NCBI GenBank assembly: GCA_934661755.1
Contig: CAKUJM010000002.1
Coordinates: 1-64,000 of the forward strand
Direction: 5' to 3'
DNA length: 64,000 nt
From: an uncultured Lentisphaeria bacterium
GTDB lineage: Bacteria > Verrucomicrobiota > Lentisphaeria > Oligosphaerales > Oligosphaeraceae
The notes beneath the pieces were generated by a model. It saw nothing but the letters and a program-made list of their open reading frames with translations, ran no database searches and was not told the DNA's origin. Position 1 is the first letter of the stretch. Each line of letters starts with the position of its first letter. Shown here piece after piece: positions 17,301-25,928 of this stretch. Position numbers and translations under genes: made by a program.

Positions 17301-17322
17301 ATGCCGAAAGGGGCATTTTTAT
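17301..17322 (+). terminator. rho-independent terminator
   Basis: ATGCC (17301-17305), a short loop, GGCAT (17312-17316) and then TTTTATTT. It lies in an AT-rich 130-bp segment that also holds the start of the recombinase-like ORF and looks like the edge of a lost mobile element. Confidence 0.55.
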
Positions 17323-17366
17323 TTCAATAGGCTATCTTAACAAATTGCAAGAAAGGTTGCGATATT

Positions 17367-18080
17367 ATGAATGCAGTAATTTATGCTCGCCAGTCGTCGG
17401 GAGACGAAGACCAGTCCGCAAGCGTTGAACAGCACGCCGGATATCCGGCGGGGGCGCGACGTTTGATTGCCGATGCGTGGCAGGAGGTCGATGACGCGAT
17501 TGCGCTCTGGCCCCAGTTCTGGGGAATGCGCCTTCAGGACAGTGGCGTCCGACTGCGGCTGCTGCCCCGTCCTTTCGCGGTCGGCGTCGACACGTGGAGC
17601 CGTGGGGAGCTCGCCTACATGGTTGATTCGCAGATTTACCGGGCCGATCTGCAAACGCCCTACGATCTCTTCATGGAAATCACGCCGCAACAGGCGTGGG
17701 AGTGTTCGATACGATACCGGACGATGACGGCGGCGCTGGCGCGGGCGGTCGACGGGCTGAAACGCGCCGCGCAAACGGTTCCCCCGGAATCCGGCGCGTG
17801 GGCGCTGACGCAGGCGGCAACGCTGGAAACATTGCATTTTTTCTGGAAGACGTATGAAAATATCTTCAGATTTTTCGCCGCCCGCGATCTCGGATACGGC
17901 GCGGCGGAGCAGCAGGGGGATGTCGATTCCGAACTCGCCAACCTCGAGTCCGGAATCGCCCATCTGGAGTGCCATCCGGAAACGGTTCTGCGTGCCGCCC
18001 GGAAGTGGGGGCAATGTTTCGGCCCCGATCTGACCGACGATCTCCGGAAGAAATTACACCTGATGCAAAAGCGGGGCTGA
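17367..18080 (+). pseudogene. chimeric ORF: serine recombinase start fused to the end of an unrelated protein
   Basis: The first 22 residues (MNAVIYARQSSGDEDQSASV then EQ) are the catalytic start of a large serine recombinase, including the nucleophile Ser region. From about residue 23 the sequence changes to a GC-rich, mainly helical C-terminal part (residues 30-237, with WALTQAATLETLHFFWKTYE) that has no recombinase feature and looks like the tail of a large PVC protein of unknown family. The junction at about 17433 also marks a change of base composition. It is open throughout, so it may be translated, but recombinase activity is not possible. Confidence 0.65.
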
Positions 18081-18081
18081 T

Positions 18082-18124
18082 CCGTTTGCCGCACCGGAAT
18101 TCTTCGATTCCGGCGCGGCAAACC
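18082..18124. terminator. strong hairpin between convergent genes
   Basis: CCGTTTGCCGC and CCGGAAT at 18082-18100 pair with ATTCCGG and GCGGCAAACCGG up to 18124, with only one unpaired base on each arm and a TCTTCG loop. It lies between the stops of the chimeric ORF and the prepilin-like gene. Confidence 0.65.
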
Positions 18125-18127
18125 GGA

Positions 18128-18859
18128 TTACATCAGCGACGGGATTTTGGTGATTTGCGAGGGGGTGCACCCCTGTTCCTCCAGTTGGGCCGGAGAGGTC
18201 GCGCGCGCCGAACCGTCGGCATACCAGGCATTGACGCTGCCGTTATGCCGGGCGTGAACCTTGAAGTTTCCGAGCAGCGTTGCGAAGTCCACCAGATAAA
18301 TCTGCTGCATGTAATTGGTATCGCCGGGCGAGGTCAGCACCGAATCCATATACAATGAAAATTGCGAAGGGCCCAACCGGACGCCGTCGATGCGTTCACT
18401 GTCCTGTGGAATTCTGCCGAAATTATAGGTCAGTTGCGCCGGGGATTTGCTGGAGTCGCGGTAATTCTGACGCAATCCGTAGGTACGGTCGATGGCCTCC
18501 ACGCTACTCGGTTTGCAGGAGGGGCACAGGAGCACCGCGCTGCGGCGGGGCAGATAATTGCCGACCAGTGCCAGACGTGCCGGCCAGTAACCGTTTTCCC
18601 ACCACGTGGTGTCGTTGTAGTAACGTACCGGATGATATCCCTCGTAGTCATCGGCGTAGAGCAGCGTCGCCAGACCGAGCTGACGCAGGTTCGACACACA
18701 TTTGATGCTCTTGGCGCGGGCGCGCGCCTTATTCAGGGCCGGAAGCAGCATCGAAGCCAAGATCGCGATGATCGCGATCACGACGAGGAGCTCGATCAGC
18801 GTGAAGTGTCTGCTTCTTGCACGATTCTCCGTGCGGTCGGATTTTCGGTTGCCTTTCAT
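18128..18859 (-). CDS. prepilin-type (DUF1559-like) exported protein
   Basis: The 243-residue protein has a basic leader, the prepilin methylation motif FTLIELLVV starting at Phe19 with Glu23, a long hydrophobic helix and an extracytoplasmic domain. It carries the H-X9-DG motif (RHNGSVNAWYADGSA) near residue 215, the mark of the large pseudopilin-like families of Planctomycetes and Lentisphaerota. These proteins probably sit at the cell surface, and many copies accompany glycoside hydrolase genes. It is the last gene of the minus-strand glycoside hydrolase operon, 25 bp behind the GH-A-like gene. The role in substrate capture is an inference. Confidence 0.88.
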   Translation of the reverse strand: MKGNRKSDRTENRARSRHFTLIELLVVIAIIAILASMLLPALNKARARAKSIKCVSNLRQLGLATLLYADDYEGYHPVRYYNDTTWWENGYWPARLALVGNYLPRRSAVLLCPSCKPSSVEAIDRTYGLRQNYRDSSKSPAQLTYNFGRIPQDSERIDGVRLGPSQFSLYMDSVLTSPGDTNYMQQIYLVDFATLLGNFKVHARHNGSVNAWYADGSARATSPAQLEEQGCTPSQITKIPSLM

Positions 18860-18884
18860 TTTTTTCCTCCTTGATTTTCATCAT

Positions 18885-21800
18885 TTACCGGAACCAGATT
18901 TTACCGTATTTCCTGAAATCCTTGTTGTCGTTGATGCCGCCGAAGAGTCCGACGCCGTGACGGACACCGGAACCGATTTTCGCCTCCTTCCCTGCGGGTG
19001 CGAACGGTTTTTCATCCGTGTCGTTGACCAGAAGCGCGAATCCGAAACTCGTATCCGGCTCCGGCGCGCGGTCGAGTCCCAGCGCGACAAAGGGGATTGC
19101 GATCTCATAAACCGATTTGTCGCCATTGCGCGTGAATTCCGTCCGCACCCGGTCGTCGGAGGTCTGCGACCCCAGTTTCGGATCGTGGGCGATCCAGCGC
19201 CAGTTGAAGGTTTTTCCCGGACTCCTAGCCCCGACGCCGTATTCGAAAATCCGGTGGCCGTTCCAGCCGAATTGTAAATTCGGCGACCACGGCTTGTCGG
19301 CGTCGACGTCAAATCCGAGCTGAAGCGAATCGTAACGCCACATATCCCCGGGCGCTCCCTGACAGATGTGTTCATTGTCCCGGACCGTCACCCGCAAATG
19401 AAGCGCCTCGTCCGTACATGCCGTCTGCAAGGCGGCCGAACAATCCTCCGGCGCGATTCCCGCTTCGTTTTCCGGCATGCCGAAGGCGAAGAAATTCTCC
19501 GTGGCGACGGTGGCGATTTTCGTCCAGTCGATTTTGGGACCCGGAACCTTTGCGCACTCGATGATGCCGAGATTGGCTTCCGCCTCCTGCGACGCGGCGA
19601 TTTCCGCGGAATCCGCAACGATCCGCAGCGCCGCCGTCGCTTTGCCGAGGTTCGTTGCCGGAGCCGCCGGAATCGCGAAGGTGACGCTCCCGCACGCCGG
19701 AATCGTCACCGGTGCGCTGGTGTAGGTGGTGCCCTCGGCCGTCACCGCCTTCGCCACCGCAGATACGGGGGTGCGCCAATTGGATTTTGCGGTCACCATG
19801 ACGGTCAACGGTGACGCTTTCTCCCACCTGATTTCGTGCGCGAGAATCTTGAGCGCTTCTTCGACCCGCAGTTCGCGGGCGCGCCATTTCCCGTCTTTCT
19901 TGCCGAGCACGGTGTAGATTCCCGCCGGGGTTCCCGCCGGAATTTCAACCGACTCCGCGGCGACCCGCAGGGGCGGAGCCGCAATCACGTCGCCGCCGTC
20001 GAGCGGAACCCGGTCTCCGGCCAGCGCCTCGACCGGTTCGTCCCGGAGGTAATCAAACAACGAATCGTCTTTCGTCCACCAGTAAACCGGCGCGGGCGAC
20101 AGCGTGAAAACGCCGTCCGGCGGGAGTTCCAGCGGCGCGTTGGTCATCGTGGCCGCCCGTTCGACCGGAAACGGCGCCTGGAACGGCACCGTTTTTTCCG
20201 TGTTCCACGCGAGAACGGTCATGCTGCCCGGAGTCCGGCGGAAGAGCGCCAGATGCGTTTCCGGCGAGAGCCGGAGCCACTTCCCCGCCTCGGTGAACTC
20301 CCCGAGATTGCGGCAGACGGCGGCGTAAGAGGCATACGACGGTTTCGGCCGGTATTCGGGGTAGATCATCGAAAACCCCTTCTCCCCCGGCGAATTCGAG
20401 TGGTAGTAGAGCGCGAAGTAGGTCATGCCGGTCACCCGGGTGGTGGCGGCCAGCGCGAGGGCGCGGGTGACGTAACACGCCTGAAGGTATTCGTCGATCC
20501 CCTTGACCCAGCTGCCGCCTTCGCCGGTGCTCCAGCCGAATTCGGTGAAGAAGACGGGAAGATCCCGTTTCCCGATCGACTCCAGATATTCCATGAGATC
20601 ATAGATCCGCTTGATGAACTCCCCCTCCGGCGCGGTGGCGTTGACGTACGGATGGACGCAGACGCCGTCCACGACATCGTAGAATCCGAGGCCGCCGAGT
20701 TTTTTCAGCAGCGCCATATCGATGTTGCAGTGGCCGGGGCCGAGCACCTGCGTATCCGGGTGAACCGACCGGATCGCTTCGCGGGTGATCTTGTGCCATC
20801 GAACATACTCCTCCCAGGAGTCGGACCATTGACCCTCGGGTTCGTTGTAGACGTTGAAATATTCCGGAAAATCCTTCGTCTCGGCCATGCGGACGATGAG
20901 TTCGCGATATTTTTCCCAATCCGCCGGCTGGTAGACGTTGGATTTTTCCCGGCCGGAATGCGCCGGCTTGAGCCACAGCGGAAACGGGCTGCCGACGGTC
21001 ATGATCGTCTGGAGAAGATCGTCGGCGGGGAATTTCCAGATCGGCGTGGGGAGCACCCTGCCGTTTTCATCGAGCTTCGCGGTGGAGATGGCGGTGAACC
21101 ACCAGTCCCAGCGTCCCCCGGCTTCGGCGGCCAGTTTGCGCCCGGCCGAGACCGCGACCGAACCGAAACGCGATTTTTTCCGGATCGCTTCGTCGAGCAG
21201 CGGGCCGCTGACGCTGGCGGTGACGTTGTCTTCCACAACGGAGCCATCCCGGTACCGGGCGGAAATCACGAACCGGTAGAAGCCCGGATTCTTGAGCGGA
21301 ACTTCATAGCTCTCCACGCCGGGTTTGAGTTCGAAGCGGTCGAGTTCCCGCCCGCTTTCGTCGCTCATGACCACCGATCCCGCGACGAGCGACGCGGGGT
21401 TGTGGGGTTTCACGGCGGCGATGCCGGAGGCGGCGTTGACGATGTTGGCCTCGGTGCCGGTCAAGACCGCGTGGGCGGGAATCGGAATCAGCCGGAGTTC
21501 GACGTCGTCCAGATAATAGGTTCCCCGGGCGGCGCCGTCGGCCATGACGTGAACCATGGCGCTGCGCATTTGTTCGCAATCCCAGTCGAAGACGACGCGC
21601 TGCCAATCTTCGGAAATCGGCAGTTCGCCGGGAGGCGACGGGTAACTCAGCGCCCCGGTGCGCGAGGTCATCAGTGGACGCAGACGAAATCCCCTGGCGC
21701 TGAAATTTACGGCCCGCACCCGGGCGGAAACCTGAAGCCTGACCCGGCTCCCCCGCGGAAGTTCCGGCAGAATGACGCCGCGGGCCATGACCAGTTTGCC

Positions 21801-22487
21801 GAGTTTCTGAACGCCGCCGAGTTCGACCTTTAATGCGTCGTTTTCATTGGAGATCCGGGTGTGTTCCCCGCCGTAATCGGCCACGCTCCAGCCGCAAGTC
21901 GAACCGTTGGAAAAATCGTCGGTTTGCAGTACCCGTCCCTCCGGCGGCAATGGATCGATCAATTTTTCCTCATCGAAGGGAAGCGCTTCCAGTGCAATCG
22001 AACGGATCAGAAACGTCCCCGTCGATTTTTCCGGCGTGAAGAAGTAGACCCGGGCGTTGGTGACGTTTTCGGGAAGTTCCCAGTACTTCTGCGATACCGC
22101 CTTAAAGTTCAATATGAGCTTTCCCGGAAGGAAGAGCAACCCCTTGGAGGAATCGCACAGAATCGCCGCTTCCACCTTGCCGGAGAAATCGACGTTTTCG
22201 GCGGCGACCGTCAACCCCAGCATCCGTTTTTCGCCGGGCACGGGTTTCGGCAGCGTCACGGCGTAGGTGTAGAAACAGCCGGATTTTTCCGGCGCGACCG
22301 GCTGACCGGCGGCCAGCGCCCTGTCGGAACGACGTTCGAGGATGGTTCTGCCGACCGGTTCGACGCCGTAAATGGCAAGGTCCTTCGCGCTCCAGCCGAT
22401 CCGCACCCGCCACGGCGCGTCGGCCGCGACGGCGGCCGCCGTCAGCAAAACGGCCGCCGTTCCCGTCATGAATTTTTTCCAGCACAT
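18885..22487 (-). CDS. large exported GH-A-clan glycoside hydrolase with C-terminal CBM9-like domain
   Basis: The 1200-residue protein starts with a signal peptide (1-22). Two beta-sandwich, carbohydrate-binding-like regions (about 25-175 and 185-335) precede a TIM barrel (about 440-780) with the acid/base motif FNVYNEPEG (Glu549) and the nucleophile motif FFTEFGWS (Glu649), as in clan GH-A and near GH39/GH5. Beta domains follow, and a CBM9-like domain occupies about 1015-1200 (LQLGFDVDADKPWSPNLQFG). It is secreted and should act on plant or host polysaccharide; the exact linkage cannot be told. It follows the GntR regulator by 27 bp. Confidence 0.85.
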   Translation of the reverse strand: MCWKKFMTGTAAVLLTAAAVAADAPWRVRIGWSAKDLAIYGVEPVGRTILERRSDRALAAGQPVAPEKSGCFYTYAVTLPKPVPGEKRMLGLTVAAENVDFSGKVEAAILCDSSKGLLFLPGKLILNFKAVSQKYWELPENVTNARVYFFTPEKSTGTFLIRSIALEALPFDEEKLIDPLPPEGRVLQTDDFSNGSTCGWSVADYGGEHTRISNENDALKVELGGVQKLGKLVMARGVILPELPRGSRVRLQVSARVRAVNFSARGFRLRPLMTSRTGALSYPSPPGELPISEDWQRVVFDWDCEQMRSAMVHVMADGAARGTYYLDDVELRLIPIPAHAVLTGTEANIVNAASGIAAVKPHNPASLVAGSVVMSDESGRELDRFELKPGVESYEVPLKNPGFYRFVISARYRDGSVVEDNVTASVSGPLLDEAIRKKSRFGSVAVSAGRKLAAEAGGRWDWWFTAISTAKLDENGRVLPTPIWKFPADDLLQTIMTVGSPFPLWLKPAHSGREKSNVYQPADWEKYRELIVRMAETKDFPEYFNVYNEPEGQWSDSWEEYVRWHKITREAIRSVHPDTQVLGPGHCNIDMALLKKLGGLGFYDVVDGVCVHPYVNATAPEGEFIKRIYDLMEYLESIGKRDLPVFFTEFGWSTGEGGSWVKGIDEYLQACYVTRALALAATTRVTGMTYFALYYHSNSPGEKGFSMIYPEYRPKPSYASYAAVCRNLGEFTEAGKWLRLSPETHLALFRRTPGSMTVLAWNTEKTVPFQAPFPVERAATMTNAPLELPPDGVFTLSPAPVYWWTKDDSLFDYLRDEPVEALAGDRVPLDGGDVIAAPPLRVAAESVEIPAGTPAGIYTVLGKKDGKWRARELRVEEALKILAHEIRWEKASPLTVMVTAKSNWRTPVSAVAKAVTAEGTTYTSAPVTIPACGSVTFAIPAAPATNLGKATAALRIVADSAEIAASQEAEANLGIIECAKVPGPKIDWTKIATVATENFFAFGMPENEAGIAPEDCSAALQTACTDEALHLRVTVRDNEHICQGAPGDMWRYDSLQLGFDVDADKPWSPNLQFGWNGHRIFEYGVGARSPGKTFNWRWIAHDPKLGSQTSDDRVRTEFTRNGDKSVYEIAIPFVALGLDRAPEPDTSFGFALLVNDTDEKPFAPAGKEAKIGSGVRHGVGLFGGINDNKDFRKYGKIWFR

Positions 22488-22514
22488 AAAATCACCCCCT
22501 ACGGTTAAAATAAC

Positions 22515-23597
22515 TCAGATTGTCCGGTGCGGAGCCGGACCGGTGGATTCACGGACGATCAGCTCCAGATCCATTTTCACCTGAACCCGGTGATTGACAT
22601 AGTCATTCATCATCCGGAACACGTAGTCGGCGGTCATCTCTCCGAGCTTCACGTAATCCAGCCGCACGGTGGTGAGCGACGGATCCAGGAGGCGGCACGC
22701 CGGATTGTCGTCGAATCCGGTGATCGAAAATTCACCGGGAACCGACCGTCCGGTGCGGTTGGCGCACCGCAGGAGTTCGATCGCCAGCGAGTCGGAGGTG
22801 CAGATGATCGCCGTCGGTCCGCCGGGACGCAGAAAACGATCCTGTATGGCAAGACCGCTTTCACGGAACGTCTTCAACGGTACTTCGATCACGTTTTCAA
22901 CCGCCGGTTTCAGCTTCAGCTCCGCCAGCCGTTCGCACACCGCCTCCAGACGTTCGCGGAAGTGAAGCACCACTTCGTCGCTGATCGAAAAAATGCCGAA
23001 ATCGCGATGTCCGAGTCCGTAGAGATGATCGACGGTCTCGCGCATGACCTTGCGGTTGTCGATATCGATCTGATTGAATTTCCCGGCGCTGTTGTTCTGG
23101 ACGATGTAAGGCAGATTGTGGGCGATCACCTTGTTGATCGAATCGGAGCAGTCATGGGAGTTGTAGACGAAGGCGACCCCCGCCTGAACGTCGGAGAATT
23201 CAAGCAGCGCCAGCGCTTCCGGCAACTGCTCCTGCGTGACGATCTGCAACTGGGCGTCCTTGGCCTGGGCGCGCATGGTCATGCCGCAGAGAATTCCCTG
23301 AAGCGAAGTCTCGGGATATTTCTGCATGCTCTCAAGCACCACCAGAAGCCGGCGGCTCTTGCTCTGACCGGGCGCGACGAACGTGCCCTTGCCGGTGATC
23401 CGGTAGATCAGCCGTTCGTTTTCGAGTTTCTTCATGGCCAGCCGGACGGTGTTCCGGCCGATGCCGTATTTTGCGGCCAGTTCGCCTTCGGTCGGCAGTT
23501 TGGCGTTTTCCGCGAACATCCGTGTGCGGATGCCGTGGCGAAGCGCCTCCGCCAGCTGGAAGTAAATCGGTTTGCAGCTGCATGGATCCACGGTCAT
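22515..23597 (-). CDS. GntR/LacI hybrid transcriptional regulator
   Basis: The 360-residue protein has a GntR winged helix at residues 1-72 (PIYFQLAEALRHGIRTRMFA, AKYGIGRNTVRLAMKKLE) and a LacI/periplasmic-binding effector domain at about 85-355 (RDFGIFSISDE, TAIICTSDSLAIELL, SITGFDDNPA). The start at 23597 has GGAGGAG upstream and overlaps the stop of the GH29-like gene (ATGA), so translation is coupled. A sugar is the expected effector. Sitting inside the operon, it probably controls the palindrome before the first gene. Confidence 0.9.
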   Translation of the reverse strand: MTVDPCSCKPIYFQLAEALRHGIRTRMFAENAKLPTEGELAAKYGIGRNTVRLAMKKLENERLIYRITGKGTFVAPGQSKSRRLLVVLESMQKYPETSLQGILCGMTMRAQAKDAQLQIVTQEQLPEALALLEFSDVQAGVAFVYNSHDCSDSINKVIAHNLPYIVQNNSAGKFNQIDIDNRKVMRETVDHLYGLGHRDFGIFSISDEVVLHFRERLEAVCERLAELKLKPAVENVIEVPLKTFRESGLAIQDRFLRPGGPTAIICTSDSLAIELLRCANRTGRSVPGEFSITGFDDNPACRLLDPSLTTVRLDYVKLGEMTADYVFRMMNDYVNHRVQVKMDLELIVRESTGPAPHRTI

Positions 23598-25384
23598 TGT
23601 TGCTCCTCCTCGACTTTCAGGCGGCCGAACTCCCGGGAGTGGGCGAAAAATTCCCGGCTCCCGAAGAGCGCCGCGCGTTGTACGCTGTGCCCGTGGCAGC
23701 GTGAGAGTTTCCATTCGATCCGCAGTTCGTCTCCGGCGAAATCGACCGGAAACGACACTTCAAATTCATAATATTCCGCATGGGGCGCGCACCGGTTCGT
23801 CGTCGTTTTATCCGGTTGATAACAGCGGTTTTCGTCGAGAATTTTACCGGTTTCGACCCCGGCGGACGGCAGAAAGAAATATTGCCGGATTCCCGACCGG
23901 TTCTGAACGAACGCCTCCAGGCACGAGCAGCGCCAGTGATCGATGTGAATGACGGTGTCTTCCGCTCCTTCCCGGGCGACGCCCCGCGCCAGCAACCGGT
24001 TTCCGACCAGAGCCATTTGCAGCTCGCCGATGGTTTCGCCGTCGGCGGTGAACGGGAACGGCCGGGTGAACTTCGGGGAACCTCCCGCAGGAACCCGGTG
24101 AATCACCGACTCCGCCACCGACGCGTAACTCCAGACGCGAAGTTCGTTGCCGAAGCGCAACTCCAGTTTCCCGGAGTCCGGGGGAAGGCGCAACACGGCT
24201 TGGGTGCTCTCCTCCGGCGCGAGATCGAGTGCGAGCGGGGGATTGCCGGTGACCGTCAGCGTTCCGGTCAGCCGTTCGGAAGCCGGATTGCGGATTTCCA
24301 GAAGCGCTTCGCCGTCGGCGATGCATTCGCCGTCGCGCAACACGGGCGTGGTTCGCAGCGTCACCCGGCTGCTCCACGGCTGCCGTTTTTGTTTCAGGAA
24401 ATCGCGCCAGGAACGGAAGAGCTCCATCGTCTCCTCCCCCAGTTTGCCGGAGGGGTAGTGGAACGGCACCTCCCAGCTGACGATGCCGCCGCCATCGATG
24501 ATATTGGTGTTGATGCCGTGGAATTCATCGGGGGAGTACCGTAAGGGCAGCGAACACCAGTTGGTTCCGGCGTAAGTCAAAATGTGATATTGCGCCTGAC
24601 CGACCAGCGGCTGAAAGCAGCAGCTCCACTCCGGGCGGGTGTTCTCGCCGGAGGTGTAATCCTCCTCGACGCAGATGGTTCTCGGATTCACATCCACCCC
24701 GGGGTTGGCGCAAAAACACGAATCGGGATTTCCGCTGCGTACAGCGGAAGCCAGACTCGCGAAGTTCGGCTCGTCCGGGAAATCGTAGAGACGATCCTGA
24801 TGGTAGCAGCCGTCGAACCACCAGCCGTGAACCCGTTTTCCCCAGCGCTGCGACCATTCGCGGATCATCGTTTCCCAGTTGCGCAAAAATGTGCGGAGCC
24901 GCGGATCGGATTCCTCATGGCCCTGATAGCGGTTGCCCGGCAACGGCGACCAGAGATGAAAACTCCAGGGCGGAATCCCGCGCAGCGCAATCGAGGCAAC
25001 TTCATCGCTCATCGGCGCGTGACACGGCAGATAGACCATCAGCCGGATGCCGTATGGCGCCAGCGCCTCCGCCATATCGGCGACCAGATCGCGTTTCGAA
25101 CAATGCGACGCGTCGCCAGCGCGTCCGGTCAACCGGTCCAGCGCGGCGTTCGGCGCGCAGAACCAGCCGCTGTTCTGGGTCAATGTCAGGAAGAACCATC
25201 CGGCTCCGATCTCGGCAAGTTGCGCGGCCAGCGCGTCAACGTCGAACGCGTCCACATGGGCGTTCCATCGTTCCGGCGTCATCGGCGTTTCCGCCGTCTC
25301 CCGGGAGAGGAAGTGCATGAAAATTCCCCAGCGGGAGTCCCGCATCCATTTGCAGCGTTGCGCGTTACCGTTTTCCGACTTCAT
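23594..25384 (-). CDS. GH29-like (alpha-L-fucosidase-type) glycoside hydrolase with CBM9-like C-terminus
   Basis: The 596-residue protein begins with RDSRWGIFMHFLS (15-27), the first strand motif of GH29-type barrels. Asp191 in HGWWFDGCY is at the usual nucleophile position. A beta domain lies at about 355-430 and a CBM9-like domain at about 430-590. GGAGGAG stands 9 bp before the ATG at 25384, so this start is preferred to the longer frame at 25420. No signal peptide is seen, so it may act on imported oligosaccharides. It is the first gene of the four-gene operon. Confidence 0.8.
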   Translation of the reverse strand: MKSENGNAQRCKWMRDSRWGIFMHFLSRETAETPMTPERWNAHVDAFDVDALAAQLAEIGAGWFFLTLTQNSGWFCAPNAALDRLTGRAGDASHCSKRDLVADMAEALAPYGIRLMVYLPCHAPMSDEVASIALRGIPPWSFHLWSPLPGNRYQGHEESDPRLRTFLRNWETMIREWSQRWGKRVHGWWFDGCYHQDRLYDFPDEPNFASLASAVRSGNPDSCFCANPGVDVNPRTICVEEDYTSGENTRPEWSCCFQPLVGQAQYHILTYAGTNWCSLPLRYSPDEFHGINTNIIDGGGIVSWEVPFHYPSGKLGEETMELFRSWRDFLKQKRQPWSSRVTLRTTPVLRDGECIADGEALLEIRNPASERLTGTLTVTGNPPLALDLAPEESTQAVLRLPPDSGKLELRFGNELRVWSYASVAESVIHRVPAGGSPKFTRPFPFTADGETIGELQMALVGNRLLARGVAREGAEDTVIHIDHWRCSCLEAFVQNRSGIRQYFFLPSAGVETGKILDENRCYQPDKTTTNRCAPHAEYYEFEVSFPVDFAGDELRIEWKLSRCHGHSVQRAALFGSREFFAHSREFGRLKVEEEQQ

Positions 25385-25453
25385 TCGACTCCGCTCCTCC
25401 GGTTGCACCCGTTTCCGCATTCAGGGAAAAACGAGTATTTTTTTTGATTTGTT

Positions 25454-25473
25454 CCATATTATACTATATATGG
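25454..25473. promoter_or_regulatory. palindrome over the promoter of the glycoside hydrolase operon
   Basis: CCATAT (25454-25459) and ATATGG (25468-25473) form a 6-bp inverted repeat that covers a minus-strand TATAAT (25458-25463). It lies 70 bp before the GH29-like start. An operator for the GntR-type regulator is the natural reading, although no good -35 is visible. Confidence 0.45.
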
Positions 25474-25550
25474 TATTTTTATAAAGTAAAACCGTTTTCT
25501 CAAAAAAATCGAAATTTTTTCAAATATTGCGGGCACCCCGCAGAAACATA

Positions 25551-25579
25551 CAAGGCGCCGCTTCGGATGCGGCGCCTTG
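25551..25579. terminator. strong GC-rich hairpin
   Basis: CAAGGCGCCGC and GCGGCGCCTTG form an 11-bp perfect stem with a 7-base loop. It lies upstream of the glycoside hydrolase operon, so it may terminate a transcript that once came from the right. Confidence 0.5.
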
Positions 25580-25599
25580 CATGGCCGAATGACGGCGGG

Positions 25600-25772
25600 G
25601 CGAATTTTTTGGTAATGTGCGAAAACCTGTGAAAGGTTCGACCTCTTAGGAAGATTTCCCTTCAGGTTTCTTGAGCAGGATGACAACGCTCAAATCAACT
25701 ACGAACACATTCCTCCAGTAGTCTTCCCACTCCTTGGCATTTGCGAATCATCCTCAAGCGATTCGCCAATCA
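25600..25772 (-). pseudogene. end of a second ISH6-like element, broken at an inverted junction
   Basis: Bases 25607-25750 repeat 11510-11645 with few changes: the terminal repeat with GGTAATGTGCGAAAA, then minus-strand codons FANAKEWEDYWRNVF and LSVVILLKKPEG. Right at the break (25747-25773) the plus strand reads RIILKRFAN, the codons that should precede on the minus strand. The copy therefore ends at an inversion-like junction. The rest of the 25385-25928 gap holds the operator and hairpin listed here and two similar CTCCCC...GGGGAG hairpins (25777-25795, 25897-25918). Confidence 0.7.
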
Positions 25773-25928
25773 AAAGACCTCCCCTTGCAGGGGAGGCTTT
25801 ATCTGTCGTGAAAAGGTGAGGGCGGTTTTTTACGGCCATGCCATGCACTGCGGCACGTCAAGCCCGGCGTCACCCCCTCGCCCCTCTCCCCCAGCCTCCC
25901 CATGCAAGGGGAGGGGGCAGACACATCT

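Noticed and set aside
17367..18080. Intact site-specific recombinase
   Set aside because: Only the first 22 residues match; the catalytic core, the DNA-binding parts and the length of a large serine recombinase are missing.
19836..21833. 665-residue plus-strand ORF
   Set aside because: It is antisense to the large glycoside hydrolase with clear catalytic motifs; its composition (Arg, Gly, Asp, His) is typical of an antisense shadow.
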